Assembly: GCA_003162425.1 (NCBI GenBank)
Contig: PMOK01000066.1
Location: forward strand, 1-45,135
From: Bryobacterales bacterium
GTDB taxonomy: Bacteria > Acidobacteriota > Terriglobia > Bryobacterales > Bryobacteraceae
Direction of reading: 5' to 3'
Length of the DNA stretch: 45,135 bases
Shown here: one piece after another, positions 30,945 through 39,385 of the stretch
Position numbering within the stretch: position 1 is the first letter of the stretch
How the letters are laid out: every line of letters starts with the position of its first letter
Notes under the pieces: generated by a model
What the model was told of the DNA's origin: nothing
What the model saw: only the letters and a program-made list of their open reading frames with translations
The model's database searches: none
Program-made: the position numbers and the translations under genes

Positions 30945-31610
30945 GTGACCTTCTATACCCGGCGCCTCCCGCATTGGCAACCAGAGGATGTCGACTTCTT
31001 CGTCACCTGGCGCCTCTACGGTTCTCTGCCGAAGTCCCCCAAGCAAGTCAGCCCCTCCACGCCAACTGGTGCGGCGTTCGTCGCTTTAGATCAACAACTT
31101 GATCGCGCGGCCAACGCTCCTTTATGGTTGAAGAACGCACAAGTGGCTGAATGCGTCAGCCGAATCCTGGTTGCTGGCATGTCCCAATGGCGGTTCTATG
31201 AGCTCTTCGCGTGGGTCGTCATGGCCAACCACGTCCATGTCCTTTTGCGGCCCCTGATACCGCTGAGCAAAGCTCTGATGAACATTAAAAGTGGAAGCGC
31301 GCGTGCGGCGAATGCGGTCCTCGGGCGCACGGGAAAGCCATTCTGGCAGGACGAGTCCTACGACCATTTCGTACGGAACGATGAGGAGCGGAACTCAATC
31401 ATCCGCTACATCCACTGCAATCCGGTCACGGCTGGGCTCGTGACCGAGCCCGAAGAGTGGCCCTGGTCGAGCGCGGGATGGCAGCGCATGGCGCTGCCCC
31501 ACACGCTGCCCCACACGCTGCCCCACACGCTGCCCTACACCTCCAACCCTACCGAACGCATCAGATCCAGCGCATTGCTCCGCTCCACCACTCCCGGAGA
31601 CAACCTGTAG
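30945..31610 (+). CDS. REP-associated tyrosine transposase (RAYT, Y1 HUH family)
   Basis: 221 residues from GTG 30945. It contains the HUH motif MANHVHVLLRP (H96, H98) and the catalytic Tyr in IIRYIHCNPVTAGLV (Y155), the pair that cleaves single-stranded DNA through a 5'-phosphotyrosine link in the IS200/IS605 (Y1) group. RAYTs recognise GTAG/GTGG-headed REP hairpins. Here the gene lies between perfect 23-bp inverted REP copies (30883-30905 and 31480-31502); the right copy is inside the coding end and gives the C-terminal ALPHTLPHTLPH tail. No clear ribosome site is seen. The last 76 bp overlap the convergent MutS-like gene. Confidence 0.85.
   Translation: MTFYTRRLPHWQPEDVDFFVTWRLYGSLPKSPKQVSPSTPTGAAFVALDQQLDRAANAPLWLKNAQVAECVSRILVAGMSQWRFYELFAWVVMANHVHVLLRPLIPLSKALMNIKSGSARAANAVLGRTGKPFWQDESYDHFVRNDEERNSIIRYIHCNPVTAGLVTEPEEWPWSSAGWQRMALPHTLPHTLPHTLPYTSNPTERIRSSALLRSTTPGDNL
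31480..31540 (-). repeat. REP hairpin, family C, right flank, with 12-bp tandem heads
   Basis: The hairpin 31480-31502 is followed on the plus strand by repeats of GCTGCCCCACAC; four units lie at 31493-31540. Read on the minus strand these are tandem heads (one GTAG, then GTGG copies, each followed by GGCAGCGT) leading into the complete hairpin. The outermost GTAG contains the MutS-like stop codon. Confidence 0.8.
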
Positions 31611-33334
31611 TCAAAGTGCAGCCGCCCATCCTCAAACGTGTCAGCGAAATGAACGTTGGCGGCGCGGCCCGGAAGATCTTCGGCGATATGCGCCAGAGCC
31701 AGGTCATGCGTGGTGATCATGCCGATGGCGCCTCGATCGATCAACGTGCGCACAATGGCGCTGGCGCCGATCCGGCGGTCGTGTGAGTTGGTGCCGCTCA
31801 GCAGTTCGTCTATCAGGAACAGCACCGTGCGTGGCTGAGCCGCCAGGTTCACGATTTCGCGCAGCCGCGTGATCTCGGCATAGAAGCGCGACCGGCCGTC
31901 TTGCAACGAATCCTGCACGCGAATGGAAGCTCCCACTATTAGCGGCGAGATGGCCAGCCGCTTGGCGCAAACCGGTGCGCCTGCCCATGCCAGCGCCGTG
32001 TTCAAGCCCACTGATCTGAGCAGCGTGCTCTTGCCCGACATGTTCGATCCGCTCACGATCAGCAAGCGTAGCTCGCCGCCCAGACGTAGATCGTTCGGAA
32101 CACATTGTGATTCCGGCATCAGCGGATGGCAGAGGCCGGCCGCATCGAACCAGCCTTCGTCTGATTCCTTCAGCTCTGGAAAAGTGTTGTGAGGATGCTC
32201 ATAGCTGTATCCGGCCAGCGCGAACAACGCCTCGAACTCACCCACTCCGGCGATCCAGGCCCGAATGTGCGGCCCGGAGCGGAGACGCCAGCGCTCAATA
32301 GCCATGGCGACTTGCGCGCCCCACAAAATGGCCATGGCGATGGGAGTGAATAGAAGGTTGCGCTGCCAATCCAGCCGGGCAACCAAGCGGCGCAAGCGGC
32401 CAATCTCTTCCGATGCCACCAGGCCGCTAGCCTTGAGCTCCGCTTGCATGCGCAGCAGCAGAGGAGCCCGGAAAGGTTCGTTCTCAAGGCGCGCGAGCAA
32501 CTTTCCGAGCAGAGCCAGATCGCGAGACGGCGAGCTCACCGAGGCCGAGACCCGCAGCGTTCGCCCACCCAGGAAGAACGCGTAGCCAAGTTCAACCAGC
32601 AGCACCACGAGAAAAGGAGTGCGCGTTGTTAGTTCCGCCATGTACAGGCCAAACGTAACCGCCACCGCAGCCCCTAGAACGAGCGCGATGAAGCGTGCTC
32701 CGTTCGGAAATCGCACTTCCGGCGCTTCCCCCCAGCGAGCCACGGCATCCGTATCCATGGTGGAGCGAACCGCTTCGCCGAGAACCGCCAATTCCTCGCG
32801 CAGATCGAGATACGCCTGAAGTTCGGAAACCGCTTCCTGCCGTGCCGCAGCTTCTTCCCGGGCGGCCGGCGTGAGCAACCAGTGAGCCAGCGCATCCTCG
32901 CCGGCGCGCGTTCGGGCCGTCGAGAGCAGCTCAAACAGCGACCCTTTTCCGAAGATGTCGAGATCCTCTTCGTAGAGGTGCGAGGGATTTCGAAATCGAT
33001 CTCCGGTCTCGCCCTTCCCGCTCCAGCGATTTTCGAGACGCTCCAGGCCGCGCTCGTAAAACAGGACCGCGCGGTTGGCGCGCTCCAGGCTCTCCACCAC
33101 TCGGGCATGAATCACCACCAGAATCAAAAACAAAGCCAGCGGGGCAACCAGCCACCAGACCGAGATCACCACCTCGCCAAAAACGAAGAAGGCCATGCCG
33201 ACACCGGCGATGCCAGTGGCGAGGCGCGCGTTGCCGATCCAGCGAAACAGCTTCTGTTCGCGTACGGCTGCCGTGCGGCGCTCCGCCAGGCGCCTTTGGT
33301 ATTCGGCGATTGGATTCACTGCGATTGGAATCAC
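31535..33334 (-). CDS. Membrane-bound MutS-family ATPase
   Basis: 599 residues. The C-terminal third is a MutS domain V: LLIVSGSNMSGKSTLLRSVG (Walker A, ~424), VGASIRVQDSLQDGRSRFYAEI, VLFLIDELLSGTNSHDRRIG (Walker B) and ITTHDLALAHIA. The middle has clamp-like helices (DIFGKGSLFELLSTARTRAG). Two N-terminal helices (~38-77) and two in the middle (~212-250) are membrane segments, absent in true MutS. No mismatch-recognition domain and no Smr domain. This is the membrane MutS-like subfamily, function unknown; mismatch repair is unlikely. A Smr-domain gene diverges 25 bp away. Confidence 0.8.
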   Translation of the reverse strand: MIPIAVNPIAEYQRRLAERRTAAVREQKLFRWIGNARLATGIAGVGMAFFVFGEVVISVWWLVAPLALFLILVVIHARVVESLERANRAVLFYERGLERLENRWSGKGETGDRFRNPSHLYEEDLDIFGKGSLFELLSTARTRAGEDALAHWLLTPAAREEAAARQEAVSELQAYLDLREELAVLGEAVRSTMDTDAVARWGEAPEVRFPNGARFIALVLGAAVAVTFGLYMAELTTRTPFLVVLLVELGYAFFLGGRTLRVSASVSSPSRDLALLGKLLARLENEPFRAPLLLRMQAELKASGLVASEEIGRLRRLVARLDWQRNLLFTPIAMAILWGAQVAMAIERWRLRSGPHIRAWIAGVGEFEALFALAGYSYEHPHNTFPELKESDEGWFDAAGLCHPLMPESQCVPNDLRLGGELRLLIVSGSNMSGKSTLLRSVGLNTALAWAGAPVCAKRLAISPLIVGASIRVQDSLQDGRSRFYAEITRLREIVNLAAQPRTVLFLIDELLSGTNSHDRRIGASAIVRTLIDRGAIGMITTHDLALAHIAEDLPGRAANVHFADTFEDGRLHFDYRLSPGVVERSNALDLMRSVGLEV

Positions 33335-33359
33335 AATGTTAGGCTAACAGCAGTGGAGC

Positions 33360-33629
33360 ATGGACGAGGACCCGGTCCGGATTCCCATCACCGATGTGTT
33401 CGACCTGCACAGTGTTCCGCCGCGCGATGTTAAGCCGATCGTTGAGGAATATCTTGAGGAAGCGCATCGCGCCGGTTTCAAAGCCCTGCGGATCGTGCAT
33501 GGCCGGGGTATCGGCGTTCAACGCGAAATGGTCCGCTCCATCCTGGCCAAAACCCCATTTGTGGAGAGCTTTGGCGATGCGCCGCTCGAAGCGGGCGGAT
33601 GGGGAGCCACCATTGTCACTCTGCGCTGA
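33360..33629 (+). CDS. Stand-alone Smr domain protein
   Basis: 89 residues, a complete Smr domain: VFDLHSVPPRDVKPIVEEYL, KALRIVHGRGIGVQREMV, VESFGDAPLEAGGWGATIVTL. Key elements are the D-L-H start and HGRG loop. In MutS2 this domain is fused to the C-terminus of the ATPase and has nicking/RNA endonuclease activity. Here it is separate, divergent from the MutS-like gene with 25 bp between the starts, so a functional pairing is likely but inferred. An ECF sigma gene follows. Confidence 0.85.
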   Translation: MDEDPVRIPITDVFDLHSVPPRDVKPIVEEYLEEAHRAGFKALRIVHGRGIGVQREMVRSILAKTPFVESFGDAPLEAGGWGATIVTLR

Positions 33630-33635
33630 AAAATT

Positions 33636-33642
33636 GGAACTT
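33636..33642 (+). promoter_or_regulatory. GGAAC-type -35 element of an ECF promoter
   Basis: GGAACTT just upstream of the ECF sigma gene matches the common GGAAC -35 motif of ECF-dependent promoters, suggesting autoregulation. A standard ECF -10 is not obvious downstream. Confidence 0.4.
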
Positions 33643-33678
33643 TTTCTCCGCCAACGGTGAATACCTAACATCGACCCC

Positions 33679-34257
33679 ATGTCGAACGGTCTGACAAACG
33701 GCGACGGCGACCTTCTGCGATTGATCTCACGTGGCGACGAAGCCGCGTTCCTGGCGTTCTATCGGCGCTATCAGGGACCGGTCTATCGCTTCGCGCTCCA
33801 AATGAGCGGCCAGGCGGAAATCGCCGAAGATGTGACGCAAGACGTCTTCATGGTTGTGATGGGATCCGCAAGAAAATATGATCCGGCACGAGGTTCTATA
33901 GCCGCGTACCTTTATGGCGTAGCGCGCAACTTCGTGCTGAGGCGTCTGGAACAGGAGCGGCCTTATCTCACTGTACTGGATGATCCGGACAGCGAATATG
34001 CCGATATTGCCGCGGACAATCCGGACGCCCTCGCCAGCCTGGCTCGCAATGAGAGGATCGAGTCTCTTCGGCGCGCCGTGCTCGCGCTGCCGCCGGCTTA
34101 TCGCGAAGTGGTGGTGTTGTGCGATCTGCACGAATTGGACTATACGGAAGCGGCTACGGCGCTTGATTGCGCCGTTGGAACCATACGGTCGCGCCTGCAC
34201 CGGGCGCGCGCGTTATTGGCCGAGAAGATGCGGGCTGAAGAGAGGTGTGCGGTATGA
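33679..34257 (+). CDS. ECF-subfamily RNA polymerase sigma factor
   Basis: 192 residues. Region 2 (FLAFYRRYQGPVYRFALQMS, EDVTQDVFMVVM, RGSIAAYLYGVARNFVLRRL) and region 4 (LPPAYREVVVLCDLHELDYT, GTIRSRLHRARALL) are complete. The protein redirects RNA polymerase to stress or envelope promoters. The next gene starts in its stop codon (ATGA), the arrangement used for anti-sigma factors. A GGAAC motif lies upstream. Confidence 0.92.
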   Translation: MSNGLTNGDGDLLRLISRGDEAAFLAFYRRYQGPVYRFALQMSGQAEIAEDVTQDVFMVVMGSARKYDPARGSIAAYLYGVARNFVLRRLEQERPYLTVLDDPDSEYADIAADNPDALASLARNERIESLRRAVLALPPAYREVVVLCDLHELDYTEAATALDCAVGTIRSRLHRARALLAEKMRAEERCAV

Positions 34258-34772
34258 ACGATAACGATTCGAAACTTCTGGAAGCGTTACGGGGACTGGC
34301 TGCCGATGGGCCGCGCGAAGCGCCTGTGTGCGTGGAATATCGGTTATTGAGTGAGTTGCGCAGGCGATCGCACGCGCGGCGGCGAAATCGCTGGTTGGGC
34401 GTAGCAACTGCAGCCATTGCGGCAGGTCTCTTGATGATGTTGTGGGTTCGCACGGGGCCGGCCGTTCCCGCGCCAAGGATGGCGCCGATTGCGGTGAACA
34501 TTGTCCAACCGCCGCAGACCCCGCCCAAAGCAGCCATCCAGCCCGCAGCGTATGAGCGAGGCGCCGAGGTTGCCATCAATTTCTATCCGCTGCCGGATGC
34601 CGATGAATTGCCTCCGATAGAGAGCGCGACCATTGTTCGCGTTCAGTTGCCCATGTCCTCGCTGCGGTTGATGGGTCTGCCCGTGAGCGAAGATCGAGCC
34701 GCTGAGTTCATCCAGGCGGACATGTTGCTGGGCCAGGACGGCCTGGCGCGCGGAGTTCGTTTTGTACAGTAA
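34254..34772 (+). CDS. Putative membrane anti-sigma factor
   Basis: 172 residues from ATG 34254, overlapping the sigma stop. A short cytoplasmic N-terminus (LLEALRGLAADGPREAPVCVEYRLLSEL) precedes one membrane helix (GVATAAIAAGLLMMLW), then a Pro-rich linker and a ~90-residue extracytoplasmic part (EVAINFYPLPDADELPP, VRVQLPMSSLRLMGLPV). The location right after an ECF gene and this topology suggest an anti-sigma factor. No zinc-binding anti-sigma motif (HxxxCxxC) is seen, so the call rests on context. Confidence 0.6.
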   Translation: MNDNDSKLLEALRGLAADGPREAPVCVEYRLLSELRRRSHARRRNRWLGVATAAIAAGLLMMLWVRTGPAVPAPRMAPIAVNIVQPPQTPPKAAIQPAAYERGAEVAINFYPLPDADELPPIESATIVRVQLPMSSLRLMGLPVSEDRAAEFIQADMLLGQDGLARGVRFVQ

Positions 34773-34798
34773 TTAAGTTTTGACCAAGGAGATCAGAC

Positions 34799-35581
34799 AT
34801 GATTCAGCTTCGTTTCACTCTTGCGTTGGGCGTGCTCGTGGGCACTGCGGCAATCGCCCAGGAGCCCGCCCCCCCTCCCCCTCACGGTGGCGGCGATTTC
34901 CTCTACATGCATGCCCGGATGGGCGCGCAGAAGCTGGTGAAGGGCGCGCCGTATTCGGCCCAGGCCGTTTCGCAATTCACGCAGACGCTGGCTGATGGCA
35001 GTCATATTCAGCGTTCCACCACGTCCTCGGTCGCACGCGATAGCGAGGGCCGTTCGCGCCGCGAGGAATCCATCGGCGCCATCGGGGCATTGGCTGGTTC
35101 CACTGCATCGCCCAAGGCCGTTTTCATTCACGATCCAGTGGCGGGCTCGAGCTACATGCTCGACCCGGCTAGCAAAACCGCCCACGTGTCCCAACCGAGG
35201 AACTACACCCTAGATTCGGCGACGCCTGGCGCAAGCGAGCGGCAGCCCAGAACGGCGCATGCCAGATCAGAGGCCAATCTAAAGACCGAAGAGTTGGGCA
35301 CTGAGACCATGGACGGTTTGACGGTTCAAGGGACGCGGATTACGAAAACGATTGCCGCAGGCCAGATCGGCAACGAGCACGCGCTCCAGGTTGTGACGGA
35401 ACGCTGGTATTCGCCGGACCTGCAAACCACGGTGATGAGCACGACTACTGATCCTCGAACCGGAGTGTCCGCCTACAAGCTGACGAGTATTAGCCGCGCT
35501 GAGCCGGACGCTTCATTGTTTCAAGTCCCCGCCGATTATAAAGTGACACAAGGCGGCGGACACTCCCGCGCAAGACAGTAG
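34799..35581 (+). CDS. Exported hypothetical protein of the ECF operon
   Basis: 260 residues, AAGGAG 7 nt before ATG 34799. Signal peptide (RFTLALGVLVGTAAIAQ), a Pro-rich stretch (EPAPPPPHGGG), then beta-rich sequence: SQFTQTLADGSHIQRSTTSS, DSEGRSRREESIGAIG, VFIHDPVAGSSYMLDPAS, and TETMDGLTVQGTRITKTI. Similar exported proteins often follow ECF/anti-sigma pairs in Acidobacteriota, probably as sensors or target genes. No enzymatic motif. A REP hairpin starts 4 bp after the stop. Confidence 0.6.
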   Translation: MIQLRFTLALGVLVGTAAIAQEPAPPPPHGGGDFLYMHARMGAQKLVKGAPYSAQAVSQFTQTLADGSHIQRSTTSSVARDSEGRSRREESIGAIGALAGSTASPKAVFIHDPVAGSSYMLDPASKTAHVSQPRNYTLDSATPGASERQPRTAHARSEANLKTEELGTETMDGLTVQGTRITKTIAAGQIGNEHALQVVTERWYSPDLQTTVMSTTTDPRTGVSAYKLTSISRAEPDASLFQVPADYKVTQGGGHSRARQ

Positions 35582-35584
35582 TAT

Positions 35585-35611
35585 GTAGGGCAAGCCTCTG
35601 GCTTGCCCCAC
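35585..35611 (+). repeat. REP hairpin, family B
   Basis: Head GTAG, stem GGCAAGCC, loop TCT, arm GGCTTGCC, then CCAC. Closest to the copies at 37368-37418. It lies between the ECF-operon secreted protein and the ASPIC protein gene. Confidence 0.75.
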
Positions 35612-35633
35612 GGGTTATCCTGAAGCTTCGCCG

Positions 35634-37427
35634 ATGACCCGCCGCCAAGCCCTGTCGCTTCCTCTATTGACACTCCGTGGGCTTGCGCAGGAAACCCGTG
35701 GCATGGCATCGCGCGGCGTCAAGCCGCAGCCGCGCGGTAAGCCATCCGGTCTTCCATTTCACGCACATTTCGTCAACGTCGCCGAAGCCGCCGGCTTGCA
35801 TGCGCCCGTGATTTACGGCGGCGTGGGCCACGCCGAGTACATCATCGAAACCATGGGCTGCGGCGCCGCCTTCATCGATTACGACAATGACGGTTGGATG
35901 GACCTGGTAGTTCTAACCGGCCGCCGCGTCGATTCCACACCCACCCAGGCAACCCTCCGTCTCTACAAAAACAATCGCGACGGAACCTTTGCCGACGTTA
36001 CTGAAAAATCCGGGTTGAGCCGTAGCGTGTGGGCCTGCGGCATTACCGTTGGCGATTACGATAACGACGGCTTCGACGACATATTCATCACTTGTTGGGG
36101 CCAGAATATTCTCTTTCACAATAACGGCGACGGAACCTTCGCCGACGTCACCGAAAAGGCGGGCCTGCTTCGTCCCGGCACCCATTTTGGAACCGGCTGC
36201 ACCTGGATCGATTACGACCGCGACGGCCACCTCGACCTCTTCGTCGCGCACTACTTGGTCTTCGATCTCGACAAGGCCGTGAAGGCCGGCAAAGATCCGG
36301 CCTGCAATTGGAAGGGCATTCAGGTCAACTGCGGTCCCATGGGCCTTCCGCAAGAGAATTGCCGTCTCTATCACAACAATGGCGACGGTACGTTCACCGA
36401 CGTCAGCGCAAAATCCGGAATCTCAGCCGTTCCCCGGCCGGGCTACGCGCTAACGGCGGTGGCCGCCGATTTCGATGGAGACGGCTGGCAGGATATTTAT
36501 GTCGCCTGCGACACATCACCCAGCCTTCTGTTCCGCAACAATCACGACGGCACGTTCACCGAAGAGGGCTTGGAAAGAGGCGTGGCCTTGAACGACGACG
36601 GCCAGGAGCAGGCCGGCATGGGCCTCGGCATCGGCGATTTCAATACCGATGGATTTCTGGATGTATTCAAGACGCACTTCTCAGAAGACACGCCCGCTCT
36701 CTATCAAAACGACGGAAAAGGATTTTTCAGCGACGTGACCATCCGTGCGGGACTGGGCGTGGAAACCAGGTTCGTGAGCTGGGGCGCGGCCATTCAGGAT
36801 TTCGACAATGACGGATGGCCCGATCTTTTTTTTGCCACCGGCATGGTCTATCCTGAAATCGAGCGTAAGTTTGCGGAGTACCCTTACAAAACGCCCAGCG
36901 TGTTTTTCCGGAATCTGGGGAATGGCAAGTTTGAGGAGCTGCTGGAGCAAGCGGGTCCGGGAATCGCGGAAGCGCATTCCAGCCGCGGCGTGGCATTTGG
37001 GGATTTCGACAACGACGGCGATGTGGACATTCTGATCATTAACCTGAACGAACCGCCGTCGCTGTTGCGCAACGATGTTACGGGGAACAATCACTGGCTT
37101 AAGGTGCAGCTTATTGGTACAGCCTCAAATCGGAGCGCGATCGGCGCGACGGTGATCGCCAGCTATGGCGCGAGAAAACAGGCGCAGGCGGTGTTGGCGC
37201 AATCGTCGTATCTTTCCGTGAACGATCGCCGGTTGCATTACGGGTTAGGCGCTGCAACCACGGCCGACCTGGATATCCGTTGGCCCAGCGGGCATCAGGA
37301 GAAGATTGCAAAAGTGGCAGCCAATCAGTTGGTAGTGGTTAAGGAAGGCTCAGGCGTAATTCGGCACGTAGGACAAGCCTCCGGCTTGTCCAATGGGCAA
37401 GCCGGAGGCTTGCCCCACCGACTGTAG
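35634..37427 (+). CDS. Secreted FG-GAP / ASPIC-UnbV (CRTAC1-like) protein
   Basis: 597 residues. A weak signal sequence ([17 protein letters not shown]) precedes seven Ca-binding FG-GAP motifs of the form DxDxDG ([61 protein letters not shown] and others) making a beta-propeller. An ASPIC/UnbV module follows ([35 protein letters not shown]). Such proteins are common exported products of Acidobacteriota and Planctomycetota; function unclear. The last ~20 residues ([15 protein letters not shown]...) are encoded by a REP pair (37368-37418), so the C-terminus was extended by that insertion. Confidence 0.82.
   Translation: MTRRQALSLPLLTLRGLAQETRGMASRGVKPQPRGKPSGLPFHAHFVNVAEAAGLHAPVIYGGVGHAEYIIETMGCGAAFIDYDNDGWMDLVVLTGRRVDSTPTQATLRLYKNNRDGTFADVTEKSGLSRSVWACGITVGDYDNDGFDDIFITCWGQNILFHNNGDGTFADVTEKAGLLRPGTHFGTGCTWIDYDRDGHLDLFVAHYLVFDLDKAVKAGKDPACNWKGIQVNCGPMGLPQENCRLYHNNGDGTFTDVSAKSGISAVPRPGYALTAVAADFDGDGWQDIYVACDTSPSLLFRNNHDGTFTEEGLERGVALNDDGQEQAGMGLGIGDFNTDGFLDVFKTHFSEDTPALYQNDGKGFFSDVTIRAGLGVETRFVSWGAAIQDFDNDGWPDLFFATGMVYPEIERKFAEYPYKTPSVFFRNLGNGKFEELLEQAGPGIAEAHSSRGVAFGDFDNDGDVDILIINLNEPPSLLRNDVTGNNHWLKVQLIGTASNRSAIGATVIASYGARKQAQAVLAQSSYLSVNDRRLHYGLGAATTADLDIRWPSGHQEKIAKVAANQLVVVKEGSGVIRHVGQASGLSNGQAGGLPHRL
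37368..37418. repeat. REP hairpin pair, family B, inside the ASPIC gene 3' end
   Basis: Forward copy 37368-37391 (GTAG, GACAAGCC, TCC, GGCTTGTC) and reverse copy 37395-37418 (GGCAAGCC, GGA, GGCTTGCC, then CCAC) lie head-opposed, 3 bp apart. Both are translated as the protein tail. Confidence 0.75.
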
Positions 37428-37441
37428 AAGGAGATTTGCTG

Positions 37442-39277
37442 ATGGACACCTCCCGGCGTCAATTTCTGTTGAGTTCCCTGGGTGCTGCGGCTGCGTTGAG
37501 CGTGGCTCGCGCGGCCGATGACCAGCGCCGCTTTACCCAATTCGATCCCCACGCCCGTCACCGCGTCTCGGAGATGAGCGTGGACGAGAAGATCGGGCAG
37601 ATGACGCAACCCGATCAGATGTCTTTGGCGAGTCTGGACGACATCGATAAATACCACCTCGGCTCTCTACTAAGCGGCGGAGATTCCGACCCCAAATCCG
37701 GAAACGATTTGCTGTCCTGGACAGATCTCTACGATCACTACCAATCGCGCGCCTTGGCCACCAAGCAGCGCATTCCGCTGCTGTATGGCATTGACGCCCT
37801 GCACGGCCACAACAATGTGATCGGCGCCGTCATTTTTCCGCACAACATCGGTCTAGGATGCTCGCGCAACGCCGCGCTGGTGGAACAAGCTGCCCGCATC
37901 ACCGCCATAGAAGTGCGCGCCACGGGGATCAATTGGGCCTTTGCACCGTGCGTCACCGTTCCTCAAGATATTCGCTGGGGCCGCACGTATGAGGGCTTCA
38001 GCGAGTCTCCAGATCTAGTCAAAGTGCTCGGCGCGGCTGCCACGCGGGGCTTGCAGGGCAAGGCTTTGGATGATCCGCTGTCCGTGTTGGCTTGCGCCAA
38101 ACACTATGTAGGCGACGGCGGAACTTCTTTCGGAACGGGTTTGCCCCGCGGCGGGAAACAGCGCTTTGGGCTGGACCAGGGCGATACGCGCATGGATGAG
38201 GCCACGCTGCGCAAAATTCATTTGCCGGGCTACATCACGGCGATCGCCATGGGCGTTGGAACCATCATGCCGTCCTATAACAGTTGGAATGGAGTGAAAT
38301 GCTCCGCGAGTTCGCGGCTCCTGACCGGCCTCCTCAAGCAAGAACTCGGCTTCGAAGGTTTCCTGATCTCCGACTACAACGCGCTGGACGAACTTCCAGG
38401 TACCCGCAAGCAGCAGATCGCGCAATCCATCAATGCCGGGATGGATATGGTCATGATTACTGACAGATACCGCGAATACTACAACACGTTGAAGGAGCTA
38501 GTGCAGGAAGGCACGGTTCCCATGTCCAGGATCGATGATGCGGCGGTGCGGATATTGCGCGTGAAGTTCTCGATGGGCCTGATGAATCCCGAGGGCAAGT
38601 TCCTGGCTGATCGAAGCCTGCACAAGAGCTTCGGTTCCCCCGAGCATCGCCAAGTGGCGCGCCAATGCGTACGGGAATCGTTGGTGCTGCTGAAAAACGA
38701 AAAGCAAGCTTTCCCTGTGAAGAAAACCGGCCGTATCCATGTAGCGGGAAAGTGCGCCGACGATATCGGAAATCAGTGCGGTGGCTGGACCATTACGTGG
38801 CAGGGTCAGAGCGGAGAACCTACCAAGGGAACTACGATTCTTGCCGGCATCCGCGCCGCGGCCCGTGGAGCCCAGGTTAGTTTTTCGCGCGACGGAAGCA
38901 GCGCGGAGGGCGCCAGCATTGGAATCGCAGTGATCGGCGAAAAGCCGTACGCGGAAATGCAAGGCGACCGGACCGATCTCCATCTCGACGCCGAAGATGT
39001 GGCTGTGGTAAATCGCATGAAAAGCGCTGGCGTCCCGGTGATCGCCGTCATCGTGTCGGGAAGGCCGATGCTGATCGACAGCATCCTCGAAAAGGCCGAC
39101 GTGATCGTAGCCGCCTGGTTACCTGGATCGGAAGGCGACGGTGTTGCGGACGTGCTCTTCGGCGATTACAAGCCCACCGGCAAGCTCTCTTTCACCTGGC
39201 CGCGCGGAGATTCAACTAGCTTGGAGCGCAGCGATCCCGGATACAAAACGCTGTTCCCATTCGGCCACGGATTGTAG
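37442..39277 (+). CDS. Tat-exported glycoside hydrolase family 3 enzyme (beta-glucosidase-like)
   Basis: 611 residues from ATG 37442, AAGGAG 8 nt upstream. Tat-like signal ([20 protein letters not shown]) then a GH3 barrel: [100 protein letters not shown]. The nucleophile Asp lies in [15 protein letters not shown]. The second alpha/beta domain is present ([28 protein letters not shown]). No fibronectin-III domain. It ends at LFPFGHGL where family members usually go on with SY; the TAG stop is the GTAG of a 112-bp hairpin element. Confidence 0.88.
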   Translation: MDTSRRQFLLSSLGAAAALSVARAADDQRRFTQFDPHARHRVSEMSVDEKIGQMTQPDQMSLASLDDIDKYHLGSLLSGGDSDPKSGNDLLSWTDLYDHYQSRALATKQRIPLLYGIDALHGHNNVIGAVIFPHNIGLGCSRNAALVEQAARITAIEVRATGINWAFAPCVTVPQDIRWGRTYEGFSESPDLVKVLGAAATRGLQGKALDDPLSVLACAKHYVGDGGTSFGTGLPRGGKQRFGLDQGDTRMDEATLRKIHLPGYITAIAMGVGTIMPSYNSWNGVKCSASSRLLTGLLKQELGFEGFLISDYNALDELPGTRKQQIAQSINAGMDMVMITDRYREYYNTLKELVQEGTVPMSRIDDAAVRILRVKFSMGLMNPEGKFLADRSLHKSFGSPEHRQVARQCVRESLVLLKNEKQAFPVKKTGRIHVAGKCADDIGNQCGGWTITWQGQSGEPTKGTTILAGIRAAARGAQVSFSRDGSSAEGASIGIAVIGEKPYAEMQGDRTDLHLDAEDVAVVNRMKSAGVPVIAVIVSGRPMLIDSILEKADVIVAAWLPGSEGDGVADVLFGDYKPTGKLSFTWPRGDSTSLERSDPGYKTLFPFGHGL

Positions 39278-39385
39278 CGCACGCACTCGTGCGTGCCGTG
39301 TTCGCACTCTTGCGAACACAAGTGTGTTGAAAAATCCAGGCGTTCACACGAGTGTGAACGCGGCACGCAGGATTGCGTGCGCTAC
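39274..39385. repeat. 112-bp four-hairpin element, copy 2
   Basis: Starts GTAGCGCACGCA and ends GCGTGCGCTAC, perfect inverted ends. Inside are hairpins with arms GCACGCA/TGCGTGC, GTTCGCA/TGCGAAC and GTTCACAC/GTGTGAAC and a last GCACGCA/TGCGTGC. The first 51 bases are identical to copy 1 at 10566. It fills the whole gap between two convergent genes; the TAGs at its two ends are their stop codons. Confidence 0.85.

Noticed and set aside
31493..31540. Tandem 12-bp repeats that might be a CRISPR or minisatellite.
   Set aside because: There are no spacers and units are contiguous. They are explained as repeated REP heads next to the RAYT.
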